Notes under the pieces: generated by a model | Told to the model about the DNA's origin: nothing | Database searches by the model: none | The model's input: the letters and a program-made list of their open reading frames with translations, nothing else | In this document: positions 35,263-46,639 of the stretch, piece after piece | Position numbering within the stretch: the first letter of the stretch is position 1 | How the letters are laid out: each line of letters starts with the position of its first letter | Program-made: the position numbers and the translations under genes | Assembly (NCBI RefSeq): GCF_963855985.1 | Contig: NC_087096.1 | Coordinates: 4,898,001-4,962,000, forward strand | DNA length: 64,000 bases | Direction: 5' to 3' | From: Ostrinia nubilalis | Lineage: Eukaryota > Arthropoda > Insecta > Lepidoptera > Crambidae

Positions 35263-35410
35263 ATCATGATCATTTCAGCCATAGGACGTCCACTGCTGAA
35301 CATAGGCCTCCCCCAATGATTTCCATAATGGCCGGTTGGTTGGCGACCTGTATCCAGCGCTTTCCTGCTACCTTTGTGAGGTCGTCGGTCCACCTTGTGG
35401 GTGGACCAAA
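35263..35410 (-). repeat. RTE-like LINE 3' end, minus strand
   Basis: TTTCAGCCATAGGACGTCCA to CCACCTTGTGGGTGGACC; a second, independent copy only about 120 bases from the one at 34832-35146. Confidence 0.7.
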
Positions 35411-35930
35411 TAATTAGTGACACTAATTTTGAGTTTCACCAACTGGACACGCGTGTGTTCAGTCTCTTGTGTCGAGTTGGTGAATAACCCTACCGTCTTT
35501 AGTAAGAACCTTTCCATGATTGCGCTGTCACATTTCACTAAACTCTTTACTTAACGCCCTCTGGTGACAATTTCCTATAAGCTTGTTAAATTAAAACCAA
35601 TTAGAGCCCTCCAATAACATTTTCCTAGGGATCCCTACTGAATAGTAATTGTGTATGTTGAGATTGGTTCTGTCTTCTGATTAGTTTCACAATATTAGGC
35701 CCGGAGTTGTGAAGCTATGCGCATACTTAGGAATAGTTCTGATTCGGAATTGCCGTTTAATTAATAATAATGTTTAGAACTTAATATTATACAGATGTTT
35801 CAGGTTTGTATTTGAAAGAATGTTAAGTTTGGTTCTAAAATTAAAGATTGGTAGTTGACAATACATAATAGGTATCTTTGTTTGTAAATTAAATAGGACA
35901 TTAGTGCCCGTTTTCACCATCAATCGCTTT

Positions 35931-36225
35931 AACCGCCTCTGTGGTCTAGAGGTAAGACCACCTGCTTCATACGCAGAGGACCTGGGTTCGATTCAAAGTA
36001 GGAGTCTGTTCAGTTTGGTTGGTGGTAGGGCTTGTTCCAAGTCCGCCTGGCTAACTTACCTAAGGTTGCCGCCATAACTGTCACCTGTCAGAGGTAAGAT
36101 AGCCAGTTCCTCTGTGGTTGAGGATTCTGGGTGAAGCTCGCTTCCACCTTTGGCCTTCGGATCATCACTTTACCATCAAGTGAGATACAGGCCAAGAGTT
36201 TCCTCGTTGTGGATAAAAAATCCCC
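35931..36225 (+). repeat. tRNA-derived SINE
   Basis: The head resembles a tRNA, with a B box GGTTCGATTCA (35985-35995) and an anticodon-like loop CTTCATAC, but the acceptor stem does not pair, so it is not a working tRNA. The body runs to GCCAAGAGTTTCCTCGTTGT before GGATAAAAAA. The same 3' half occurs at 1499-1611 and 4604-4805. Confidence 0.68.
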
Positions 36226-37951
36226 AATTTTTATCAAAATTAATATTGTTGCGTCTTAAGGTCTTAACATTCTATTATTTAAAATAATAATATTTGAATA
36301 ACCCTTTATCGAAAAAACTCTTTGTGCATTCCAAGAAAAATTAGTGTCCAATTTTCAAAAAAATAATTGGAATTTCTACCAAAAATTTTCGTTTTCTCAG
36401 AAAAGAAATCTATTTTGATAACAAACGGAGGAGTGGAGCTCAATTATGGAAGTGCTCGATATTTCAAAAGGGAACGTCGATAATCACCGAAGGGGATTGT
36501 GTTGCTTCAGATTTGTATCAGGTAGCTTTAATAAGGGAGAAAACTAGATTTTACCCGTGTCTTTGTCCCCTGGTTGGATTAGGCCTGTAACAGAAAATAG
36601 ACTTTATTTACAAGTAGAAGCATAAAATCATGCGGCTAGCGTGAACTGTATTTTTTATTTTATTTTACTTGTTTAACAATCTACATACATGTGCAGGATC
36701 TCCCTGAAACATCACTACAACATGAACATAAGCCAAGTAAATAAATACATTCTACTTACTACTGAAACATGTTTAAATAGGTTGTAGGCCTAAGATGATG
36801 TGCGGCGTGATAAGCTTTTATCGCGCGTGCCGTTTTTATTTATTTATTTTATAGATTTTACTCGATAAGCCATCATTTGTCGTCTAAAATTATCGATAAG
36901 ATTTTATCACGGCGCGAATCTTAGCTCGGCTGAACAGTGATGAACTAAATAAAAGCTTGTAAAAAGAACCTTTTATTGGACTTTAGACCAAATCATTTTT
37001 TATAATGATTTTCAAAATTCGTCCACTAATTTAGGCGTGGAAACATTATGAACACTGTATTCAGGACTCCTTAATAAATATTAATCTTTACAAACTGACA
37101 TTCTTAATAGTTCATCAGAATATTATGACACAAAAGTTACTCACTACGTATGAATTAAGGCTGGCTAGATACTTAGTGAGAGCAAGAAAAACAACCGTAT
37201 TGTAATGGACATACTGTAACATATTCAACTTCGCACAAATTAACATGGGGCAGAGATACAGCAAGAAAATGAAAATTACACTTTATTTCAGTTGACAATG
37301 TTCGCATTTTCCATGTCGACAAAGTACGCAGTTTTCAAACATTCCCTCCTACTTTTATCACTTCAAATCCTACAAACCCTTGTATCGTATCAGTGTAGAC
37401 ATTCGTCGCATCCGAGGTGACGCATCTAGATGGGAAACTTTAATCAGATGTGTTTGAAAAATACCCGCGATTTGTAAATGTCTTGATGCGACTATCCGGC
37501 CCACCCGCTAAGTTTTTGTAGACGCATTTGCGGTAGTGATGTGAAGGAGAAAATGGCTGAAAATCGCACAAACGATTTTCAGCTGTTTTCTGCCGCGTGA
37601 GGATTTTCCGAATTTTATCTGTTTTTTTTTGAGCTACTTGAGGGTTTCCTTTTTACTTTTTTTTAATGGAAAAACTATGCGCTATTTAAGTTTTATTTCA
37701 TTTTATGTGAAGCTCTCATTAAGGACTCCTATCATTTATGTAAGATGAAGCCTTAAATGTAAATGCTGGCATGGATGAGATACTAAATTCCGGTGTATTG
37801 AGTTTTTAAGCCACCTGGCTTAAAAACTGGCACTAGGAAGAAACATCATAGGGTCATAAAATATAGTTTTTTTTTTAATTTCTCCCCCTAAAAAGGAAAA
37901 TTCGTTTCTTTAAAGTTTGCTTTAAATGAAAATTGGTAGGTATTGTACATA
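36226..37951. other. Intergenic
   Basis: Weak mirror symmetry at 36790-36925 (GCGGCGTGATAAGCTTTTAT against GGCGCGAATC near the far end) may be a very small MITE. A perfect hairpin is at 37556. No gene recognised. Confidence 0.35.
37556..37583. repeat. Perfect 11-bp hairpin
   Basis: GCTGAAAATCG and CGATTTTCAGC around a 6-base loop. No gene context. Confidence 0.4.
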
Positions 37952-38470
37952 CACTCGGCATCAAATAAATCGCACCTCCCGCGACAAGCACTTATCAAAC
38001 GTATGCATCCCCACTTCCCACCAACGTTGGTCCCATTTGAAAGCCTAGTTCTAAACTTTATTTAATTAAAGGAAAGGTTTTTACCCCAAAAATGTGTCTT
38101 TACAAGGATCCAGAGTCACTTCTTCAAAAAGTAGGTAGTTACGCTATAGCCATTTTTTATGACTATAAAACTGTTAAGTTGGGATTAATCGCTATCCATC
38201 TGTTAAAGAGGACACGTGAGATCTTTATTTGGTTTTATAACCATAAAAATTGGTCTAATTGATCCCACAGGTGAGCCCAAAGTGAGGTCTATTTTCAAGT
38301 CACATTTATGGTATATGTTAATCATTTATTTAGAAATGAAATGTATTTTTCTTTAAGGATATTTATTGGGCTTTCAAATAACACCAATATTGTTGGGGTA
38401 CCATGATTGTGTCAGAAGAAAATCTTTAAAGTTCGCGTCGCGGAAGGTGCGGTTTATTTGATGTTGAGTG
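37952..38470. mobile_element. TA-flanked (Tc1/mariner-type) MITE, 519 bp
   Basis: TA on both sides (37950-37951 and 38471-38472). Ends CACTCGGCATCAAATAAATC are inverted with few mismatches over about 35 bases, and weaker mirror similarity continues inward (CCCATTTGAAAGCC near 38030 against its inverse near 38365). No transposase. Confidence 0.72.
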
Positions 38471-39084
38471 TATTTACCTAAATCTTTATGAGCCGTAATT
38501 CTTCGTTTCAATATTTCAAAACCTGAAATCGGATCATCTTACCCCCATCCCTAAAATCGGGACGTACGAGCGGTTGGTTCGGCAAAAGTGGGAAAGTGCT
38601 GAATAATTTTCGTCGCAATCGACTTTATCCTTCCCTGCCCTATATTCGTAGTCGGTACTTTTTTCGCGGTCAGCGTTTTAACCCTCCATTGGTGACGTCA
38701 ATTTTGTCTTACATTATCGAAAATGGTCTAATGTGTTTTTATTTTAGCCCTAATTGTCCATACAATTAACGATCTTGACAATTATTGAAAAAATTGAAAT
38801 AGGTATACTCTTCTACCACATAGGTAGTCTAATGAAATGTTAATTTAGGCCTCAGACGTCTAATACGATACGAGTAATAAACTTGATTGACGGCTTGAAA
38901 CGAATCTTGTTTTCAACAATTAACCATGAAAATAATTAGGATGTTTTATTAACGAAATCCTTGTCCTTTAGAAAACTATAATTCTGTTTCTTTTGTTTTG
39001 TTTCAACCACCCTAAGCTATAAGTAAATATAACTACCTATCTCATAAAGGACATCACAAAAAGGCTACATAGTTTACCTAAGGC

Positions 39085-39145
39085 CGATACTATAAATCTG
39101 TGGTCGCGATCCTCTTCAGTGAGGGACCGAGGAAGAAGAAGAAAA
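39085..39145. repeat. Short repeat shared with intron 3 of gene A
   Basis: CTGTGGTCGCGATCCTCTTC and AGTGAGGGACCGAGGAAGAA match 47889-47935 with few differences. Confidence 0.55.
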
Positions 39146-39436
39146 ATACTATAAAGGTTACATAGTGACTCTAATAAACCTACAGAAAATATTTTTCTTA
39201 GAGTTTTTCTTGATTCTACATCATTAAAATTACGTAGTAAACAACAACAATATCTCAACACGAAGTTTGGATTTGTCGAATATTTTCGCCGAGTGAGCGG
39301 CAAGTTTGAAGGCACATTGTTCTTGGATGGTTAAGTTAAATTAAGCCTTGAATGGAGTTTCACTCGCCTTTGCTTGCTTCAGCTGGATTTAATTTGGATT
39401 CAAATATATCTACACACACAATGGCGAGCCCCATAG

Positions 39437-40822
39437 TAGTCCAGTCAATAAAGCATTATAGATGGAAAACTGTAGAACACAATTTCTGACTTCAGGACTT
39501 TATTTAGACTAGTTAGGAGGTGAACATAGCAAAAGTCCCCGCCCTTAGCCCTTGAGCCGGCGGGGAGAGGGGGGTTTAAAGGTGCCACTTTTCGGTTTTT
39601 CGCTTAATCCTCGGAAACTATGCGTCCTAGTGACATGACTACTTTGAACCAAAAAAAGCGTATTCAATTTGCTACAGATGAGATAGACAAGTTTTTCTAT
39701 AAATTGTATAGTTTTCGCGGCATCTGCTCTAGAAGGTCTGTAATATTGGAAATTTTATTTTTGTCTTACATGTTACCATCAGGAGAAAATCGACTAAATC
39801 AACATTGAGCAATCATTATAGACATGCGGGAGCATGTTAAGCCTAGTTCCAGCGAGGGGACTACACCGTGCGTATATTTAGACGAATCACTTTGAGCCAC
39901 TTTTGAGTCCTCATCACTCAAAAACTACTGTGCATTAACACTTCAAATTTGGCTCATGTGTTGAGACTTACAAGATATACATCAGTTTCAAATTTCATAA
40001 ATCTGCCTCAAACGGTTCTTTAGATATTGACGTCCAAAAATCTACATGTTTGACCTATAGACCGAATTCTAACCACTTCCAGATGACCTCGAAGGTTCAA
40101 ATTTGGCATCCAGAAAGGTAGTTATGTAAATACAAAGGAACAAATAAAAAACCAGTAAATTTTAACATTTCACATGTGATAGATATCTAGTAGTGCTCTA
40201 AATATCGATTTTTGAACGTCAATACCTAAATAACCGTTTGAGCTATATTTATGAAATTTGAAGCTGATGTACATCTTGCAAGTCTCAATACATGAGCCAA
40301 ATTTGAAGTGTTAATGCACAGTAGTTTTTGAATGATGAGGAGTCAAAAGTGGCTCTAATTGGTTCGTCTAAATATACGCACGGTGCAGTCCCCTCCCTGG
40401 AACTAGGCTTAACATGCTCCCGCATGTCTATAGTGTTTGCTCAATGTTGATTTAGTCGATTTTCTCCTGAAAGGAACATGTGAGACAACAATAAAATTTC
40501 CAATTTTACAGACCTTCTAGAGCAGATGCCGCAAAAACTATACAAGATATAGAAAAACTTGACTGTCTCACCTGTAGCAAATTGAATAAGCTTTTTTTGG
40601 TTCATAGTAGTCATGTCACTAGGACGCATAGTTTCCGAGGATTAAGCGAAAAACCGAAAAGTGGTACCTTTAAACCCCCCTCTCCCCGCCGGCTCAAGGT
40701 CTAAGGGCGGGGACTTTTGCTATGTTCACCACCTAACTAGGCTAAATAAAGTCCCGAGGTCAGAAATTGTGTTCCATGGATTTCTCTCTACACCGTCGTT
40801 AAGGCATTCATTGACTGGACTA
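39437..40822. mobile_element. Foldback element with arms of about 610 bp
   Basis: Almost the whole 1386 bp folds on itself: left arm 39437-40043, right arm 40205-40822, loop about 160 bp. Ends read TAGTCCAGTCAAT from both sides. A 62-residue reading frame beginning MRPSDMTT occurs in mirrored positions (39620-39808 plus and 40441-40629 minus), about 80 percent identical; it is a by-product of the palindrome unless shown otherwise. A diverged fragment of the same family lies at 7530-7606. Confidence 0.82.
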
Positions 40823-40947
40823 TAGGCAAATTACCAACGTGACATTTGTCGAAATCGCTTCGCTGTTTCTTTTTTGCATACGTACTTATTTCACTCCGTG
40901 AAGAGATTTCAATATTAAAACTGTCACTAATGTTCGTTCATTTTACG

Positions 40948-41231
40948 TGATCGAATCAGAAATGAGGGGATACGTAAACGCCCGACGGATTAGCAAGCTG
41001 AAGTGGCAAGGGGCAGGGCACATAGTACGCAGAACTGACGGCCGGCCGATGGGGCAGCAAGATTCTGGAGTGGAGGCCACGTACGCAAACGTAGCGTGGG
41101 ACCTCATAAAGGTGGCAGGAAGGCGCTGGATGCAGGCCGCTACCAACCGGGCGATATGGAAGTTATCGGGGGAGGCCTATGTTCAGCAGTGGACGTCCTG
41201 TGACTGAAATGATAATGACGATGATGATGAA
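40948..41231 (+). pseudogene. RTE-like LINE 3' end
   Basis: An 86-residue frame with KLKWQGAGHIVRRTDG and VAGRRWMQAATNRAIW ends QQWTSCD before an ATGA-rich tail. It lies about 125 bases right of the foldback at 39437-40822. Confidence 0.72.
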
Positions 41232-42435
41232 TGTTACTTTGTTTAGCTAGATAGGTTAAAGTCACGTTTACCAATCTATTTGTTATAGCTATTTGCCTTT
41301 AAGAAAGTAAGGTATTTCATAATATTATTGTTGTTTGTAAGACTAGCCTGTTTTAAAATGTTAAACTAGATTTATTATTTTGTGGTAAATCTAGATTAAT
41401 TTAATCGATAACGAAACAACTGTTTAAACCTCCGATTGTTAATTAAGGCGTATTTGATAAAGGCGTAATACCTAAAAGAACATTATGTACGCTTTATTAT
41501 ATCTTGTGTTTCAGTTTTGATATTATAATAATGAAGTGTATTTTATTATCTTAACACTTGTTAAAATAAAACTAAATAAAAAGAATGTAAAGTTTTTACA
41601 ACTGGCGAGTAAGTTTCGAATATCCATCTGCGATGTCAAATTTTTTGGAATTACTTAAATGTTATTTTATCTTCAAATTGTTTTTGAAATTTTAAATCCC
41701 ATACTTATTTATTACTCTGCTGAAACAAGGAAAAAGTAAAAATAAAAAATATTCACCATTCTCTAAGCCCGTGTGTACCATCGTTAAAGATTTGGGCACG
41801 AATGCAGATACGCAGTGATTTATTGTCACTTTTTTCTTGTATAATAAACAACAATAGATCTGTCATTTGCGTGATAAATTCGATAGATCCAACTGTTCCC
41901 TGGGATAGAATAAATTGAGTAATAACCCGTGGTATATAGCTTCCTTAGTATGATTTTGATTCATGAATATACGCATTAAGTGATATGATCAAACTACGAT
42001 ATCGATATTAGTGATTTATCAACGTTAGTAACGCCTGGCTACTTCAACCGTAATAAGTGAGTTCACATCTATAAATTATTATGTCAGATTTTATTAATTT
42101 TCTTGCTTGAAAGGTTCGGATACTTTGGTGGGCCCTTTCACATAACATGTTTTGAGCTGGACGTAAGTCGACTTTAGTGTGACAACTGCTTTGGATTAAA
42201 AAATACGTTTATCTACTTACATGCCAACAATTAAATTTTTGGTCTTATATATGACGTACAAAACGTCCTCAAGCAAGAGCCCTTTGATAGATCTATAATT
42301 TTATTATTAGTAATTTTCGAGTATTAAATATACATAATTATTTTTACTAGTTACAAATAAATATTTGAATTTTGAATTTTCGAATTTTTTACTTTTCGTA
42401 TAGTACATTTTATCATGATTTACTCTTTTCGTTGG

Positions 42436-42492
42436 TCCGTTTTAGCTGAAAAACGTCCACTGCTGAACAAAGGCCTCCCACAAGGTTTTCGG
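42436..42492 (-). repeat. RTE-like LINE extreme 3' end, minus strand
   Basis: ACGTCCACTGCTGAACAAAG plus CCTCCCACAAGG; about 55 bases only. Confidence 0.5.
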
Positions 42493-42648
42493 TAAAAATT
42501 TCCACAAAAATATAGGAAGAAGGTGAAAAAATAAAACCTACTTGGTTTGGTGTAAAGCTAATAAAATCGGAAATAGGTTATTAAAGCATTCAATATTTCA
42601 TCTGAACCGTGAACTTTTACTTTATGAATAAGCAATGTACCGTACGGC

Positions 42649-42864
42649 TAGCACGAAAAACTTTCGAGTTCGAATCGTTTGCGTATTCGAATCGCCATCA
42701 AAAGATTTAGTACGAAAACTACAACAGCGCCCTTGTGTATGAGAAATGGATGCACGAAACTTATTTTGAGAATCAAAACTGTCACGTTATCGTTTAATTC
42801 GAAGATTGAGTATCGAATTTTGTCGAATACGCAAACGATTCGAAGACGAAAGTTGTTCATGCTT
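42649..42864. mobile_element. MITE with TTCGAATCGTTTGCGTATTC inverted repeats
   Basis: About 215 bp. The left end (AAACTTTCGAGTTCGAATCG onwards, 42659-42690) is mirrored at 42821-42857 with few mismatches. Reading frames across it are by-products of the inverted ends. Confidence 0.65.
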
Positions 42865-44752
42865 GAGGTACAGGCCCGAGAATTTGTGTCGCCCCGGAAA
42901 TTCGCTAAAAATTGCATTACAGCACCGGATGGCGTACTGTTTCACTTCCGCGGGTATTAATGAAGTATCCATTGGCGTAAAGTTAATGTGCTACCAACTT
43001 CCGGCATTAAAAGTGTAGCATAATGTTGCAAAGGTTTTCAATGTTGCACAGAAATTTCATTAATTTTTAAAAGACTTCGTAAAAGGAAGAGGTTGGATCG
43101 ATCTGTATGTACCTACTTAGGTACTTATTTAGTAAATAACCCCCCCAATTTTTGGTCGAGAGAAGCGCGGGGTGCGAGGAGTTTGATCCGAGCAATCCGA
43201 GCGTCATTATTGTAGTGTGCGTACTCATGGATAATTTTAGCGTGTACTGATAACACTCTAACATTAGCGGAAGAATGGTGGGGCGCGTCTTCTTGGATGA
43301 AACGATCTATACCGTATTAAAAACTAACATAGAGAAGAGGGGAGGAATGAGCATGAAAACCGAGAAAGGATTATGAAACTGTCATCGACATTTTTAAGCA
43401 TAACGAAGTGTTAATCAAGTGAGTTACAGAAAAAACACATTACTGTTCATTGCAGTTTGTTCTGCAAAATAAACCTTAACTCTATCACATTAGCACCCCA
43501 ATAAAAACAGCCTAACCTAACCGCATTTAGGGGACTGCGTTTGTAAAGTGTGAGTAGTGTTCATGGCAGGTGGGTTCCGTATAATTTGTAAGGCAGAAAA
43601 TTGAAATTTCACACAGTGCTACTTTAAAATAATGTGCTTTTGCTAACATTGTTCATTATTAGCATAATAATAATAAAAAAAACAATATTTTTATGTTTAT
43701 CGTTGCCTTTTTTATGTAGTACCTAGTAAATAGTTTAATTTGAGACTCATAAAAGATGAATGTACTTTCAACAAATTCATTTCACTCAAGTGAACGGAAA
43801 AATGATTCCATTCACTTTTTACTGTGTACATTATGTGTTCCATATACTAAGTAAATAGTTTACATTACAGCATTATGTTTACATTGTAAATTACATTGAT
43901 GAACAAAATTTATTTATTTCTCGTTCTACGTTTTACTAGTTGAGGTTGATAAAAGGTGACGTGCATCCATTCTTTATTTATGTTGTCAATAAAGATTTAT
44001 TTATTTATTTAAATATTTATTTATTTCCCGAGACGTAATTTTTGAGCTGTCCCGAATCTAGTTGGTATTGTTGATCGGATGGCGGTACCCAAAAAAGGGT
44101 TTTAAGGGCGTACCATACAGTGCTCTGAAATTACTCGGTTCATTTAACTCTTCTTTGCTTTAGCTGTTCATTTGCCAACCCAACTTGGTTTTTAAGTGCG
44201 TTTTAAAATTTTATGCCTCCGTAAAACAAACTGAATTAAAAATTATTTTGCCTTATGTGGTACGTTTTAGGGGCCAGTATCGCTTACAAAAGAATATTAA
44301 ATACAAAATGAAATGTTAATCTTAATATAATCTGGATAAAAGTAGGTATCTATGTGTATTTAAAATGTATAAATCTCGGTATCTATGAACTTTATTCTGT
44401 ACAAGATTTTTACCGCGGCACCACTCTTCCATTTTATAATCTAAGGTTTATAATCCAATCTAAAACTTTATAAATATATAAACCCAATAAATTGTTTGTT
44501 TGTGAATAACAAAACAATCAAAACTAAAGTTTTGCTGACACAAATGTTGATAAAAAAATGTTGCGTACGATGTCAGGTAACAGTCCTATGAGATTATTTG
44601 TGTTTTACAATAACCCTGTATAGATAGCTCTTTTCAAGGCACTTCACGTCTCGTATCAATATAACTTGTCCTACCACTACTTGGGGACAAAACGGCTGGT
44701 GTTGAGAAGAAGTGGCAGAAGAAAGTTATCGTGATCCTACGAGATTTTTTGC

Positions 44753-45020
44753 CAATTCCATCCAGCCACAAAGGCCTTCCCTAAGGATTTTCACAACATC
44801 CAGTACTACGCTACCCGCATCCAGGTACTTCCCGCGACCTTCACCGATCGGTCCTTCTAGTAGGAGGATTCTTAAACTATTCGTTCGTTCGTTCGTTTCA
44901 GCCAAATGACGTCTACTGCTGGACAAAGGCCTCCCCCAAGGTTTTCCATAATGAACGGTCCTGCGCTGCCCGCATCCAGGCTCTTCCCGTGACCTTTACC
45001 ATATCGTCGGTCCACCTATT
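44753..45020 (-). repeat. Two RTE-like LINE 3' ends in tandem, minus strand
   Basis: One decayed copy (about 44757-44866, no tail) is followed by a better copy (44880-45020) that begins at a run of GTTC repeats, its 3' tail. The second probably inserted next to or into the first. Confidence 0.68.
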
Positions 45021-46119
45021 AAAGTATTAAATAATTATTATTGCCATGTACCCAATGATATTAAAGAACTATAGATATGTTACGTTCATAGAAATTACGA
45101 TTTGAATCCGTGCCGAGCTATTCCAAATTGCACACATTGACAAATGTAACTGATAAGTGAAACAAAAGACACGAAATAGCACGCAAATGAAAGAGATAGC
45201 TATAGTTTTAACGATTCTGCACTAACTAATCTATGTCCGCAGCGCACGCATCCTTATCGCTCTAACGTCAAAACAAGATCGCTTTCTCTTTCTTAACTTG
45301 AACATGGCGCATGGCGTCTTGATTGTTTGCATAAATAATTGAAAATATAAATACTAAATAATTTTGCATAATCACATGTGGTAAGAGATCCCTTGTATTT
45401 TGTTTACTTTAGAGTCATAATTGGTACACTTTCGAAACACACACGATGGCATTTTTTATTTATTTTGGTAAGAACAGGAACTTACGGTGTGGTACGCACG
45501 CGATTGCGCACGACGCAGGCCACACGAAGACTAAACACAAGACGTCCCAATTGGGACGTATTTGAGTATTCACAGCGCGAGCGCTTATAACATATCTGCT
45601 TTTGTTTTTATATAATATCATTGCATGTACCTTAATTTCGAGTTGCAATCGTTAAAAGACTGCGAAAGAGGGTAGACTGATATATCTGGCCAAAACATCT
45701 CACCCGCCAGTTTCCTCAGTTACTCTGTGATCATGGCGCTTGCAACAGTGCCGAAATATCGGAAACTCGAAATTTAGAAGGTACATGGTAGTAACCCTGT
45801 CATTAATAGTAATTCTTTTAGTGAGCATGAAAATTTATAGCTTGCAATAACTTTTGACACCAGCAAGATCTGAACCTGCAGTCGGTGGTGCTATTATAGT
45901 TATATTACAAAATACTCCTTCACTGTCATATTTTTCTCCAGTGCTTCGTCAATTTGTACGTAATGAAATTTCCATGAAAGCATGTTCTTAGAATTTTTAA
46001 TATACCAGAATCATCTTACAGTCCTTAATTTTATCAGTCGAGTTTATTACAAGATTAAATACAAGTAGGTAAGGTATAAGGTCGACCCTTTATTGTCCCA
46101 CAAAGTGTTTATACGGAAA
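45021..46119. other. Intergenic upstream of the GMC pair
   Basis: No gene recognised. A perfect palindrome GTCCCAATTGGGAC occurs near 45545. A tRNA-like reversed B box (GATCTGAACC near 45868) suggests another SINE scrap. Confidence 0.35.
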
Positions 46120-46344
46120 TCTATACTAATATTATAAAGCTGAAGAGTTTGTTTGTTTACTTGAACGTGCTAATCTCCGGAACTACTAGTCCGATTTGAA
46201 AAATTTTTTCAGTGTTAGATAGCCCATTTATTGAGGAAGGTTATAAGTTATACAACATCACGCTTAGATCAATAGGAGCAAAGCAATAATGAAAAATGTT
46301 GCGAAAACGGGTTTTCACGCGTACGAAGTCGCGAGCACAGCTAG
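46120..46344 (+). repeat. Short interspersed element, TC...CTAG type, divergent subfamily
   Basis: Runs from TCTATACTAATATTATAAAG to CGCGAGCACAGCTAG, and is flanked by A on the left and T on the right, exactly the A/T context of a Helitron insertion. The same subfamily forms the loop of the foldback at 58383-59822. Confidence 0.65.
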
Positions 46345-46439
46345 TGTAGTATAATACTGATAACACTGGCCTTGATCTAGAAAAGCATCTAAACTGTGTC
46401 TGAAAACAAGTATGGAGGCCATTGGTGTACAGACGACAG

Positions 46440-46548
46440 AATTAAGATAAAAACTGTAGCATTTTATGTAGTGGTAATAGATGTTATTTTGCAACAAAAA
46501 TTTACAGTCTAGTGTGCTATTGACTGTACATACCAAGAAAATAAAAGA
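46440..46548. repeat. Copy of the small GTTGCAAA-containing MITE, about 90 bases upstream of gene A
   Basis: The reverse strand reads GTACAGTCAATAGCACACTA followed by TTTTTGTTGCAAA, matching 27964-28068. It lies immediately upstream of the proposed gene A start. Confidence 0.45.
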
Positions 46549-46639
46549 GCCAAAACAATGGCAATTTAATATTGTATTAACCACTGCTTGTTTTTATATG
46601 GTGCACACAAAAGTAGCTTTTTAGCCTTTTAGTATTATT

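Larger units (their letters stand above)
41232..44752. other. Intergenic
   Basis: Beyond the LINE scrap at 42436 and the MITE at 42649 nothing is classified. A run of CAATAAAG plus ATTTATTTATTT (43985-44030) looks like a LINE or transcript 3' end without a recognisable body. Confidence 0.35.

Noticed and set aside
35931..36005. Possible tRNA-Met-like gene (CAT in loop)
   Set aside because: The 3' side does not pair with the 5' acceptor strand and the sequence continues into a SINE whose 3' half is repeated at 1499 and 4604.
42648..43018. Cluster of overlapping frames at 42.6-43.0 kb
   Set aside because: Caused by the inverted ends of a MITE; no codon or domain signal.
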